Part shown: positions 17,018 through 25,369 of the stretch, in pieces
How positions within the stretch are numbered: the stretch's first letter is position 1
Layout of the letters: every line of letters begins with the position of its first letter
Origin: Oscillospiraceae bacterium
GTDB lineage: Bacteria; Bacillota; Clostridia; Oscillospirales; Oscillospiraceae
Reading direction: 5' to 3'
DNA: 64,000 nucleotides
NCBI GenBank assembly: GCA_021201735.1
Contig: JAJQEJ010000059.1
Location: 1 to 64,000 of the forward strand
Position numbers and translations under genes: made by a program
Notes under the pieces: generated by a model
What the model was told of the DNA's origin: nothing
The model's database searches: none
Seen by the model: the letters and a program-made list of their open reading frames with translations, nothing else

Positions 17018-17707
17018 ATGATACGCTTAAACGATATCCAAGAGGTATACGACAACGGGACAAAGGCCCTTAAGGGCATCAACTTCCGCGTGGAAGACGG
17101 GGAATTTGTCTTTTTGGTCGGGCCGTCCGGCTCGGGCAAATCCACCATTATCAAGCTGATTACGGCAGAAATCGCGCCGACCGCGGGGCGGCTGATGGTC
17201 AACGGGTACAACCTCAACACCATCCGCCCCCGGCAGGTGCCGCTGATGCGCCGGACAATCGGCGTTATTTTTCAGGATTTCCGCCTGATTGAAAAAAAGA
17301 CCATCTCGGAAAATCTCGCCTTCGTCATGCGCGCGGTCGGCGCGTCCACGCAGGAGATCAAGCGCCGCGTACCCTATGTGCTGGAGCTGGTCGGCCTGGA
17401 CCGCAAGGAGCGGCGTCATCCGGACGAGCTCTCCGGCGGGGAGCAGCAGCGGGTCGCCATCGCGCGCGCGCTGATCAACAATCCGAGCATGATCATTGCC
17501 GACGAGCCGACCGGGAACCTCGACCCCCAGCGCTCACTCGAAATCATGATGTTGCTCGAGAAGATCAACGAGCTTGGCACGACGGTGCTTGTGGTAACGC
17601 ACGAGAGAGAGCTGGTTGACCGCTTCTCCAAGCGCGTAATCGCCATCGATAACGGCAGGGTTATCAGCGACGAAATGGGTGGGTATTATACTGATGAAAC
17701 ATTTTAA
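17018..17707 (+). CDS. ftsE: Cell division ATP-binding protein FtsE
   Basis: ATPase of the FtsEX complex, which controls peptidoglycan hydrolases at the division or elongation site. The 229-aa protein has Walker [10 protein letters not shown], signature LSGGEQQR, Walker [14 protein letters not shown] and switch His VVTHER, and the MacB/FtsE-type Q-loop IFQDFRL. ATG 17018 has GAGGTAA upstream; an in-frame extension to 16955 lacks a ribosome site. It overlaps ftsX by 14 bases. Confidence 0.95.
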   Translation: MIRLNDIQEVYDNGTKALKGINFRVEDGEFVFLVGPSGSGKSTIIKLITAEIAPTAGRLMVNGYNLNTIRPRQVPLMRRTIGVIFQDFRLIEKKTISENLAFVMRAVGASTQEIKRRVPYVLELVGLDRKERRHPDELSGGEQQRVAIARALINNPSMIIADEPTGNLDPQRSLEIMMLLEKINELGTTVLVVTHERELVDRFSKRVIAIDNGRVISDEMGGYYTDETF

Positions 17708-18581
17708 TTTTACATATTTTCTCGTGGAGGGCTGCCGTAGCATCGTGACGCACGGCCTCATGTCCTTTGCGGCAATCTGCATGACTATCTGCTGCCTGCT
17801 GATTATGGGCTCGTTCGCCCTTGTCGCGGTGAACGCGAACGCGATGCTCGGCGACTGGGAAGACGAGAATATCATACTCGCCTATGTGGACGAGACGCTC
17901 GACGAGGAGCAGACGCAGGGACTCGCGCAGACGCTGAAGGCCGTTCCCAATGTGACGGAGGTCACCTTTGTCTCCAAGGAGACGGCCATGGCGGCCTTTC
18001 GCGAAGAAAAGCAGAGCAACGAGCTCTTTGACGACCTGCCCGCCTCGGTTCTGCGCGACCGCTATCAGATTCAGGTGGACGACCTGGCGCTGATGAACGA
18101 CACCGTGGAGCAGCTCGGAGAGGTGTCGGGCATCGCCAATCTGCGCACCAATCCGGAGATTACAGAGGGCTTTCTGGTGGTGCGCAACATCGCCGGTGTG
18201 GTGGCGATGATCCTGATCATCGTGCTGCTGCTGGTGTCCCTGTTCATCATCTCCAACACCGTCAGGCTTGCCACCTTCCACCGGCGGGAGGAGATCGCCA
18301 TCATGAAGATGTGCGGCGCGACAGACTGGTTTGTCCGATGGCCCTTTATCATTGAGGGCATGCTGCACGGCCTCATCGGCGCGGTGGTGGCATTCTTTCT
18401 GGAGTGGGGCATTTACGGTCTGGTGGAGGCGGGCATCAACAGCTCGGACACCCTCCAACTCATTACGGTTCTGCCCTTTGCCCCGCTGGCACCGCTCATC
18501 CTGCTCGCCTTCATTGTGACGGGTCTTGTGATCGGTGTACTCGGCAGCATTCTGGCAATCGGGAAATTCTTGCAGGTGTAA
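17694..18581 (+). CDS. ftsX: Cell division protein FtsX (permease-like)
   Basis: Membrane partner of FtsE that transmits ATPase activity to an extracellular murein-hydrolase activator. It is 295 aa with an N-terminal membrane helix (about 18-45), an extracellular domain (about 55-165) and three C-terminal helices with the FtsX signature REEIAIMKMCGAT. I choose ATG 17694; a GTG at 17679 is also in frame. The next gene encodes a coiled-coil M23 protein, the expected partner. Confidence 0.94.
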   Translation: MKHFNFTYFLVEGCRSIVTHGLMSFAAICMTICCLLIMGSFALVAVNANAMLGDWEDENIILAYVDETLDEEQTQGLAQTLKAVPNVTEVTFVSKETAMAAFREEKQSNELFDDLPASVLRDRYQIQVDDLALMNDTVEQLGEVSGIANLRTNPEITEGFLVVRNIAGVVAMILIIVLLLVSLFIISNTVRLATFHRREEIAIMKMCGATDWFVRWPFIIEGMLHGLIGAVVAFFLEWGIYGLVEAGINSSDTLQLITVLPFAPLAPLILLAFIVTGLVIGVLGSILAIGKFLQV

Positions 18582-18594
18582 GGAGCAAACGGAT

Positions 18595-19851
18595 ATGCAG
18601 CAAAAGAACAATAAAAAGAACCATAAGGCTCCAAAGCCGGACAAACGGCGTATTCTGGCGGCAGCGCTCGCAATTGCGCTTGCGGCTGTGTTCGCGCTGT
18701 CCCTGTTCGCGGGGCTGATTGGTAGCACAAGCGCGGTCACCCAGTCGGAGATTGACGCGCTGGTCACGGACCAAAAGTCGTCGCAGCAGCGCCAGCAGGA
18801 GCTGAAAAATCAGCTCGCCGCCATTCAGGACGACCAGACGCAGGCACAGCAGAAAAAGACCATTCTTGTCGAACAGCTTGCGGAAATCGACAAGGAGCTC
18901 ACCAACATCCAGAGCCAGATCAGCCTGCTCGACACCCAGATTGCGGAGAAAGAGGAAGAGCGGCTTGCGGCTGTGGCACGCGAGGAGGAGCAGTACGAGA
19001 CGTTCTGCAAGCGCGTGCGCGCCATGGAGGAGGAGGGCGACACCTCTTACTGGTCGGTACTGTTTAACTCGGAAGATTTTTCAGACCTCTTAGACCGCCT
19101 GACCACCGTCAACGACGTCATGGACTATGACAATGCCGTCATGGATGAACTCATTGAGACCCGGCAGGAGATTGAGCGCCTCAAGGGCGAGCTGGAGGAC
19201 TCCCGCACCCAGCAGGAGACGCGCCGCACTGAGGAGCAGGCTAAGCGGGATGAACAGAGCGCCAAGGTCAAGGAAGCGCAGGCCGTGCTCGATCAAATTA
19301 ACGCCAATGAAAAAGAGGTCAACGATCTGCTCGACGCGGAAAACGCGTCGCTTGCAAAGATCAACAGCGACATTAAGAAAAAGCAGCAGCAGATGGAGGC
19401 CGAGCGGCAGAAGAATAACGTCACCTTTGAGACGGGGAGCGGCTATGCCTGGCCCCTGCCCGGCTACTACCGCCTGACCTCCGCCTTCGGCGGGCGCGTC
19501 CACCCCATTACCGGCAAATATCACAGCCACACGGGCATCGACATTCCGGCGCCCGCCGGTACCGCCATCCTCGCGGCAAAGGGCGGGCAGGTCATTACAT
19601 CGGGGTATGACAGCTCTTACGGCAATTACGTCGTCGTGGACCACGGCGGCGGCAACTCCACCCTCTACGCCCATATGAGCAAGCGCTCTGTGAGTGAGGG
19701 GCAGATTGTGACGCAGGGCCAGCAGCTCGGCGCGGTCGGCAGCACCGGCTCCTCCACGGGCAACCACTTGCATCTGGAAGTGCGTGTGAATTACACGCGC
19801 ATCAACCCCGAAAGCGTATATCCGAGCCTTCCCTTTGTACGCGCCTATTAA
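18595..19851 (+). CDS. Murein hydrolase activator, coiled-coil plus M23 (LytM) peptidase domain
   Basis: EnvC/PcsB-like partner of FtsEX. The 418-aa protein has one N-terminal membrane/signal segment (about 19-45, AAALAIALAAVFALSLFAGL), a long Gln/Glu-rich coiled coil (about 50-270) and an M23 domain (about 300-415). The domain keeps HTGIDIPAPAGT, YAHMS and the final HLHLE, that is the full zinc-ligand set, so it could be an active endopeptidase and not only an activator. ATG 18595 is preceded by AAGGAG. A terminator follows. Confidence 0.9.
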   Translation: MQQKNNKKNHKAPKPDKRRILAAALAIALAAVFALSLFAGLIGSTSAVTQSEIDALVTDQKSSQQRQQELKNQLAAIQDDQTQAQQKKTILVEQLAEIDKELTNIQSQISLLDTQIAEKEEERLAAVAREEEQYETFCKRVRAMEEEGDTSYWSVLFNSEDFSDLLDRLTTVNDVMDYDNAVMDELIETRQEIERLKGELEDSRTQQETRRTEEQAKRDEQSAKVKEAQAVLDQINANEKEVNDLLDAENASLAKINSDIKKKQQQMEAERQKNNVTFETGSGYAWPLPGYYRLTSAFGGRVHPITGKYHSHTGIDIPAPAGTAILAAKGGQVITSGYDSSYGNYVVVDHGGGNSTLYAHMSKRSVSEGQIVTQGQQLGAVGSTGSSTGNHLHLEVRVNYTRINPESVYPSLPFVRAY

Positions 19852-19881
19852 TTGCGCCTGATATGGGAAAGATAAAAACGC

Positions 19882-19930
19882 GCGGCAGGACGAGCGGCGG
19901 AATACACCGCCGTTTCGCCCTGCCGCTTTT
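19882..19930 (+). terminator. Rho-independent terminator after the M23 gene
   Basis: A long stem (GCGGCAGG...GCGGCG with CGCCG...CCTGCCGC) between 19882 and 19926, followed by TTTT. It separates the ftsEX-M23 operon from ctpA, or gives partial read-through. Confidence 0.75.
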
Positions 19931-19961
19931 GATGGAACATGACGGGAAAGAAGGAAATCAT

Positions 19962-21098
19962 ATGCGGGAAAAGCGTTTTTCCGGGCTTACACTGCTACTG
20001 GTCGCCGTGTGCTGCTGTGTTGCGGCGGCGGCGGTGACCCTGTGCCTGTCACAGGCGCGCCTTGACACCAACGAGCAGGATCTTCTTGCGGGTTACGAGG
20101 TGATTTTGGAACACTATGTCGGCGATTATGACGCCGACGCCGTTGTGGACGCGGGACTGAACGCGATGGTGAAAAGCCTCGGTGACCAGTGGTCCTACTA
20201 TCTTACAGCGGAAAAGTACGAGGCGCAGAACCTGAACCGGGCCAACCACTATGTCGGCGTCGGCGTGACCGTCGGCTATACGCGGGTGGAAGGGCTGCTT
20301 GTGGAGGCAGTCGATGAGAGCAGCCCCGCCGAACAGGCGGGTATTGTCGCGGGCGACGTGATCATCGCGGTGGATGGGCAGTCCATCGCGGGCGACGCGA
20401 GATATGAGGGGAGCGACCAGATTACCGGCACCGAGGGGACGGAGGTCACCCTGACGCTGCTGCACGCGGACGGGACGGAGTCTACGGTTACCGTCGTACG
20501 CGCGGAGATGGAGAGCAACCCCGTCACATACAGTATGCTCGACGGGGACATCGGCTATATCGTGCTGGATAATTTCTATGAGCGCAGCGCAGACGAGCTG
20601 GCACGCGCAGTCAGCACCCTGCTGGACGCGGGGGCGCAGTCCCTCCTCTTCGACATGCGGGATAACGGCGGCGGCTATCTCAGTGAGTTGACGAACATGC
20701 TCGACTATCTCCTGCCGGAGGGGCCCATCTTCCGCAGCCGCACCAGGACGGGCGAAGAGGAGGTCATCGTCTCGGACGAGGCGTGCATCACCGTACCGGT
20801 GGCGGTGCTGGTCAATGAGAGTTCGTATAGCGCCGCTGAATTCTTCGCCGCCGCCATGCGGGAAGAGGCGGGGGCGTATATCGTCGGCGTACCGACCAGC
20901 GGGAAGGGCTATGCCCAGCAGACGTTCCCCCTGCCGGGCGGCCGGGCGATGGGCATTTCCATCTGTGAATACACCACCGGACAGGGCACCTCTCTGGTCG
21001 GCACCGGCGTCACGCTCGACGCGGAAGTGGAGTTCTCCGAGGTTGGCGACAGTCAGCTCGACGCGGCAGTCGCCTATTTGACCGGAATACAGCCCTAA
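19962..21098 (+). CDS. ctpA: Carboxy-terminal processing protease (S41, CtpA/PcsB-neighbour type)
   Basis: Membrane-anchored serine peptidase that trims the C termini of exported proteins. It is 378 aa with an N-terminal anchor (about 5-27), a PDZ domain (about 95-180, VGVGVTVGY and AGDVIIAVDGQ) and an S41 catalytic domain with the nucleophile in ESSYSAAEFF and the general-base Lys in PTSGKGYAQ. ATG 19962 has AAGGAAA upstream; the longer frame from 19863 would cross the terminator. In related organisms CtpA often sits next to ftsEX-M23 genes, as here. Confidence 0.92.
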   Translation: MREKRFSGLTLLLVAVCCCVAAAAVTLCLSQARLDTNEQDLLAGYEVILEHYVGDYDADAVVDAGLNAMVKSLGDQWSYYLTAEKYEAQNLNRANHYVGVGVTVGYTRVEGLLVEAVDESSPAEQAGIVAGDVIIAVDGQSIAGDARYEGSDQITGTEGTEVTLTLLHADGTESTVTVVRAEMESNPVTYSMLDGDIGYIVLDNFYERSADELARAVSTLLDAGAQSLLFDMRDNGGGYLSELTNMLDYLLPEGPIFRSRTRTGEEEVIVSDEACITVPVAVLVNESSYSAAEFFAAAMREEAGAYIVGVPTSGKGYAQQTFPLPGGRAMGISICEYTTGQGTSLVGTGVTLDAEVEFSEVGDSQLDAAVAYLTGIQP

Positions 21099-21110
21099 CG
21101 GGCGGTTTCA

Positions 21111-21470
21111 TCAACGGGCGAGTTCCGTATCATAAACCGCAATCTCTTCGTCGAGCTTGTGCAGATGCGCCCGCAGGGTTTCCACCCGGGTGCTGAGCAG
21201 GGCGCGGTGCTGCCGGAGTATCTCACGCCGCGCCGCGAGGGTGGCGCTCCCCTCCGCGCACAGTCTGGCATACTTCTGGATATCCCGGATGGGCATTTCG
21301 CTCTCCTTCAGCCGGACGATAAAGGTAGCCCAGCTCAGGTCTTCCTCCGTATAAACCCTTCTGCCGTTTCCGCCGCGAATCGGGTGCAGCAGTCCTTCTT
21401 TTTCGTAAAAACGCAGGGTATGTATGCTCAGACCCGTCTTACCCGAAAATGCGCCGATGGAATATTCCAT
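21111..21470 (-). CDS. MerR-family transcriptional regulator
   Basis: 119 aa. An N-terminal winged HTH (SIGAFSGKTGLSIHTLRFYE) is followed by a C-terminal dimerisation helix (LSTRVETLRAHLHKLDEEI). There is no cysteine effector motif in the short C terminus, so a metal sensor is unlikely; this is the small-molecule/YfmP-like size class. It is convergent with ctpA and divergent from the unknown gene at 21618. Targets unknown. Confidence 0.9.
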   Translation of the reverse strand: MEYSIGAFSGKTGLSIHTLRFYEKEGLLHPIRGGNGRRVYTEEDLSWATFIVRLKESEMPIRDIQKYARLCAEGSATLAARREILRQHRALLSTRVETLRAHLHKLDEEIAVYDTELAR

Positions 21471-21532
21471 ACGCTCTCGCCTCCCTTTCCGCCGCAGCCT
21501 TTACCTATCGCTTACGCAAAATTTACGCTCTT

Positions 21533-21560
21533 ATCATATCGCCTTTTGAGAAAAAGTCAA
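21533..21560 (-). promoter_or_regulatory. Promoter of the merR-type gene
   Basis: Minus strand TTGACT (21560-21555) and TATGAT (21538-21533) with a 16-base spacer, about 63 bases upstream of the start. Confidence 0.65.
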
Positions 21561-21617
21561 GCAAAAAGCGCGTAATATGAGCGCTCCTGGCGCATATCTT
21601 TTCTTGAGGTGAGCAAC

Positions 21618-22373
21618 ATGGTGGGCCGGATTGAGTGGGATAACGGGCGCAAGCTGACGGCAGAGCGCAGTGTGCTATACGGCGTGCCGCTTTTGCGCGT
21701 CGGACTGCCGGTGCCGAAGCGCGGGGGCGCGCGGGCCACGGCGCGTGCGGTGCGCAAGGGGGCAAACTATCTCTGGCGGGAGGGCTGCCGCAGAGTGCTG
21801 GCGGACGTGGGGTTTGCCGCGTGGGACTTGCTGGCGGCGGTGGGGCTGCGCCCGGTCGAGCCTGAGCCGCTCCTGCAGGCGATGGCGGCGCCCCTCTGCT
21901 TTGCGGGTCTCGCGCAGGGTGGGATTGCGCCGGAGCGGGCCGTTGTGGCGCTCTGCGGCGAACGGGTAACCGAGTCCTTTTCCGCTGCGGCGGAGGCCCT
22001 CTGCCCCGCCGTGCGCTCCCTGATCATCTCCGCGCAGAGCGGCGGAGATGCCCTGCGCGCGTACCTCTATCGGGAGTACGGCGCGTCGGTGCTCGACGGG
22101 ATTGCGGCGGGGCGCGCCGACCTGACCCTCTGCTTCTCCCCCGGCGCGCCTGCCGGTGCGCCACGGCTGGAGCTCTTTGCGGGCGGAAGCACGCTCGGCC
22201 TGACCCTGCGACACAAGAGTCTGCCGCCCCCGGACGGCATCGCCCCCCTCCCCTGCCTGACCCTGCTGTGGGAGACCGGCGCGGTACAGGCAGAGGATAT
22301 TGTCGTCACACAGGCAAAGGCTGATGCATCGGCGGTAAACCCGCACGAACATCAGGAAAACCTTATATTTTAA
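21618..22373 (+). CDS. Protein of unknown function
   Basis: 251 aa. I do not recognise the family. It is Ala/Gly/Arg-rich without signal peptide or membrane span. It alternates hydrophobic strands and helices (VLADVGFAAWDLLAAVGL, VVALCGERVTESFSAAAEAL, LRAYLYREYGASVLDG), suggesting a Rossmann-like alpha/beta fold; this is inference. ATG 21618 has GAGGTGAG five bases upstream, better than the GTG at 21609. Coding is supported by its length, clear ribosome site and following terminator. Confidence 0.65.
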   Translation: MVGRIEWDNGRKLTAERSVLYGVPLLRVGLPVPKRGGARATARAVRKGANYLWREGCRRVLADVGFAAWDLLAAVGLRPVEPEPLLQAMAAPLCFAGLAQGGIAPERAVVALCGERVTESFSAAAEALCPAVRSLIISAQSGGDALRAYLYREYGASVLDGIAAGRADLTLCFSPGAPAGAPRLELFAGGSTLGLTLRHKSLPPPDGIAPLPCLTLLWETGAVQAEDIVVTQAKADASAVNPHEHQENLIF

Positions 22374-22377
22374 GCAG

Positions 22378-22405
22378 AAACGGACGCTCATCATAAGCGC
22401 CCGTT
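22378..22405. terminator. Bidirectional terminator between convergent genes
   Basis: Stem 22378-22388 with 22395-22405 (AAACGGACGCT and AGCGCCCGTTT), followed by TTACTATTTTATTT on the plus side and by AAA-derived T on the minus side. It lies between the unknown gene and the HTH gene. Confidence 0.8.
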
Positions 22406-22408
22406 TTA

Positions 22409-22651
22409 CTATTTTATTTCCTGCTCCAAGTTATCAAATTCGGATGTACTAAAAAATTCGCCAAGTGTAATTTCAAGACCATCACACAGCTTCTTGATTG
22501 TACTGATATAAAACTCATTACGTGTCGAATCCAGGAAACTATAAACAGTCGATGGAGTAATGCCTGATAATACTGCAAGTTCATTGGGTTTGATACCTCG
22601 CTCATTACAAATTTGCATCACTCTATTGACAATTGTTTCTTTCAAATTCAT
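22409..22651 (-). CDS. Small Xre/Cro-type HTH regulator
   Basis: An 80-aa single-domain helix-turn-helix protein (ERGIKPNELAVLSGITPSTV and LCDGLEITLGEFF). The start at 22651 has AGGGTGATC upstream; a GTG at 22660 is an alternative. It is divergent from the SLOG gene, and two palindromes of TACGC-N4-GCGTA type lie in the shared 120-bp control region, probably its own operators. Confidence 0.88.
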   Translation of the reverse strand: MNLKETIVNRVMQICNERGIKPNELAVLSGITPSTVYSFLDSTRNEFYISTIKKLCDGLEITLGEFFSTSEFDNLEQEIK

Positions 22652-22696
22652 ATTGATCACCCTGCATAATCATAGAATGATAAACGCAACTTCGTA

Positions 22697-22751
22697 TACG
22701 CGCTTGCGTATTTTCTGCGCATGAGGTACAATAATCATACGCATTTGCGTA
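22697..22751 (+). promoter_or_regulatory. SLOG gene promoter with paired HTH operators
   Basis: TTGCGT (22704-22709), 17 bases, TACAAT (22727-22732). One palindrome TACGCGCTTGCGTA (22697-22710) covers the -35 box. A second, TACGCATTTGCGTA (22738-22751), lies just after the -10 box; the centres are 41 bp apart, about four turns. A degenerate third copy may lie at 22683-22696. The arrangement fits cooperative repression by the divergent HTH protein. Confidence 0.75.
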
Positions 22752-22772
22752 ATTTATGGTAGGAGTGAATTT

Positions 22773-23235
22773 ATGAAACACACTTGTTGCTTCACCGGAC
22801 ACAGAAAATTACCGGCGGATAAGATCGAACGAATGATTGTGAATCTTGACAAAGAAATTGACAATCTGATTGCACAGGGCGTTACTGATTTTATATCTGG
22901 CGGCGCAGTCGGGTTTGACCAGATCGCGGCATCCTTAGTTGTCGCCAAAAAAAGAAATGGGCAAACACATTCGGCTTATTCTCGCCTTGCCGTGCAAAAA
23001 TCAAGATGCCGGGTGGGATACACAGCAGAAACAGCTATACCGCAATTTGCTGGACGAGGCGGACGAGGTGATTTATGTTTCAGAAGAATATGACCCATTC
23101 TGCATGAAGCGTCGCAATGAATACATGGTCCAACACTCGGCCTACTACATTTGCGCTTTGTTGCGCGAAAAAAGCGGAACGGGCCAAACCGTCCGCTTCG
23201 CGCGTAAAAAGGGATTGAAAATTATCACTGTATAA
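22773..23235 (+). pseudogene. SLOG/DprA-like nucleotide-binding family protein, frameshifted
   Basis: The first frame begins MKHTCCFTGHRKLPADK and contains SGGAVGFDQIAASLV, the glycine-rich SLOG core of the YpsA/DUF1273 type. The reading frame then breaks at a run of seven A (22947-22953) and resumes one base further on as KEMGKHIRLILALPC, DEADEVIYVSEEYDPFCM and RNEYMVQHS to a stop at 23235. Removing one A joins both halves into a protein of about 153 aa of normal SLOG layout. This is a pseudogene, a phase-variable tract or a sequencing error. AGGAGTG precedes ATG 22773. Confidence 0.8.
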
Positions 23236-23356
23236 TGCGTCCATGTGCTTTCGTGCGTGCTGTGCATGTACGGTCTCTTAACCCGCAAGAAACCGCAGAC
23301 GAAAGCGGATGGATCGGCGGAAGCGATGCATAAAGTTCATAAACTCCCAATATTTT

Positions 23357-23385
23357 GTTGACATTGCACAAATCAAGGTGTAAGA
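23357..23385 (+). promoter_or_regulatory. Promoter of the secreted cysteine protease gene
   Basis: TTGACA (23357-23362) and TAAGAT (23380-23385), 17-base spacer. The upstream stretch 23236-23356 holds no gene or other recognisable element. Confidence 0.8.
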
Positions 23386-23440
23386 TTATAGTAAGTTTTG
23401 ATTTGACAGTAGAAACATATTTTGTTAGGAGTGAAGATTT

Positions 23441-25339
23441 ATGCAGCGTTCCCCAAAAAGGTTCCTGTGCCTCCTGCTCGCCGCCGCCATGGTGTTGCCC
23501 GCCATGACACATTTTGAAAAGACCGAAGCCTTCGATGGAACAGTACCGAACGGGCAAACAGTTGGAAGTGTGCTGCTATACATGACAGACGGGAACGGGG
23601 ATCAGGTATTGGCGGCACAAGTGTCTCTCGAGGAATTGTATGGGATGCTTCTGGCAGACGAGTCGAGCTTCCCTGTCTACAATTATTCTGCCATAGATGC
23701 TTATAAAACCCCGGTTCATCAGGAGGCCAGAGGCTTTACCGTGGAGGAATTCGTCTCCTATATGGTGAACCAGTCCTCCGATTCTGGTATTCAAGATCTG
23801 GGTCTGAGCTATTCAAAATCCAGTGATTCCATCGCCTTTTGGTCGATGGATGAGACTGATTTTAAAGAGGAGAACACCTATACCTATGCGGAGCTATACG
23901 AGACAACGCGGTACAACTTCCCGGCGCTGTATGAGTGCTGGGATTACCTAGCGCAGAAGTATACCGACAAAGAGCGCGTATGGGAGTCCAGAGAAGAAGT
24001 ACCTGTTATCCTGTCAATTGACGAGTACTCAGAGCGATATTTTAACATGATTGAGAAATATTATTCTGATGACTACCATATGGAAAACTACTTTTATGAC
24101 AATGCTTTATTAGATACTCAGAGGTCGGTTCGCCTGATGATGGGCCAGACGGAGGATGCCTTTGATAACCAAACAGCCACCGCCACAGCGTCCCGCTTCT
24201 GGATCTGTGACATACTGCTCGATACAGCGCAGACACATGAATTCACCGCAATGGGTTCCGTTTCCGCGCCCACCTATTATGTCGTGGACGGCGACACAGA
24301 CCCGAATTATGAGGATGGCTATTACTATGTTTTCTTAGAGAGTGAAGCGGGTGCCACACTCTATTATAATAACAATTTTCAGAATCCAACTTATATGCCC
24401 ACGGTGCAATACGCACCCGAGGAGCCTATTCGAATTGAGAAAGCTTACACCAGTAATACAAACGGCTACCTGACAACCTTCCGCGCTGTGCGGGACGGAT
24501 ATACCGACGCCGGGGTACAGGGTGCAACCCTGACAGATGCAATTCCAAACCTGCTTGTGGACTCCTCCAGCTACAGTGCCGACGATGTGAGTATCCCGTT
24601 ATCTTATTGTTATAATATGGCGGATTGGTTTCAGAATGTCCGCCTCACGTTAGATGGACGTGACCTGACCGCCGACCAATTCACGCGCACCACAAGCGCT
24701 GCCGGTCAGGAGTACCTGACACTGGATCGTAGCCTTTTTCCACAAGACGGCTCCTATACCCTGACCGCAGAATACCGCAATCATATGCAAACGGTTGAGA
24801 TCGCGTTAAATTATGACTACTATGTGCCGCAGTACATTGATATAGAATATGTCTCACAGGGAGATAAAAATTGGTGCTGGGCGGCCAGCGCACTCATGGC
24901 GGGGAAGGCAATTACGCCTGCCTCCACAATTACGCTGGAAGACGTTGTGCGCAAAATCAAAGGAGACACACTGCCGGATACAAGTGGAACAAATGCAGAA
25001 ATTGTTAGAGCCGCGGAATACGCATCAGAGGACAAGGCAGACTTTTCTGCCAGCAACTATACCCGGTCATGGGAATATCTCTACAAAGAAATTAGTAAGG
25101 GACACCCTGTAATTGCGATATGTAGGACTTACAATTCTGGTCCTCTGGAACCTCCCACCCGACATGCTGTTGTCATTGTGGGATGCTATATAGACGATAC
25201 TGATGCAAAATGCGTTCAGTATCTCGACCCTGATCAAGGTTCCGAACCAAAGAAAGTTGCATATGATTCATTTTCCAGCTCAAAAATTAATAGCTGGAGC
25301 TATATAGAGACGATTCTAGTAGACGAGATTTACAATTGA
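23441..25339 (+). CDS. Secreted protein with C-terminal papain-like cysteine protease domain
   Basis: 632 aa with a signal peptide (FLCLLLAAAMVLPAMTHF). An N-terminal domain (about 40-230) contains QEARGFTVEEFVSYMV and is shared with the 42276 gene. A middle part with a chitobiase-like strand pattern (EAGATLYYNN) is followed by a C-terminal protease domain (about 475-625) with catalytic Cys in GDKNWCWAASALM, His in TRHAVVIVG and Asp/Gln downstream in YLDPDQG. This fits the C39-like/AvrRpt2-type papain fold. Role unknown; it could process surface proteins such as the two SLH proteins that follow. AGGAGTG precedes ATG 23441. Confidence 0.82.
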   Translation: MQRSPKRFLCLLLAAAMVLPAMTHFEKTEAFDGTVPNGQTVGSVLLYMTDGNGDQVLAAQVSLEELYGMLLADESSFPVYNYSAIDAYKTPVHQEARGFTVEEFVSYMVNQSSDSGIQDLGLSYSKSSDSIAFWSMDETDFKEENTYTYAELYETTRYNFPALYECWDYLAQKYTDKERVWESREEVPVILSIDEYSERYFNMIEKYYSDDYHMENYFYDNALLDTQRSVRLMMGQTEDAFDNQTATATASRFWICDILLDTAQTHEFTAMGSVSAPTYYVVDGDTDPNYEDGYYYVFLESEAGATLYYNNNFQNPTYMPTVQYAPEEPIRIEKAYTSNTNGYLTTFRAVRDGYTDAGVQGATLTDAIPNLLVDSSSYSADDVSIPLSYCYNMADWFQNVRLTLDGRDLTADQFTRTTSAAGQEYLTLDRSLFPQDGSYTLTAEYRNHMQTVEIALNYDYYVPQYIDIEYVSQGDKNWCWAASALMAGKAITPASTITLEDVVRKIKGDTLPDTSGTNAEIVRAAEYASEDKADFSASNYTRSWEYLYKEISKGHPVIAICRTYNSGPLEPPTRHAVVIVGCYIDDTDAKCVQYLDPDQGSEPKKVAYDSFSSSKINSWSYIETILVDEIYN

Positions 25340-25369
25340 TTATGAGATTAGATATGGGAGGCGATCACT

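Noticed and set aside
22947..22953. Programmed ribosomal -1 frameshift in the SLOG gene
   Set aside because: The A-rich site looks slippery, but restoring the frame needs skipping one base (+1), and no stop-plus-slip +1 signal is present.
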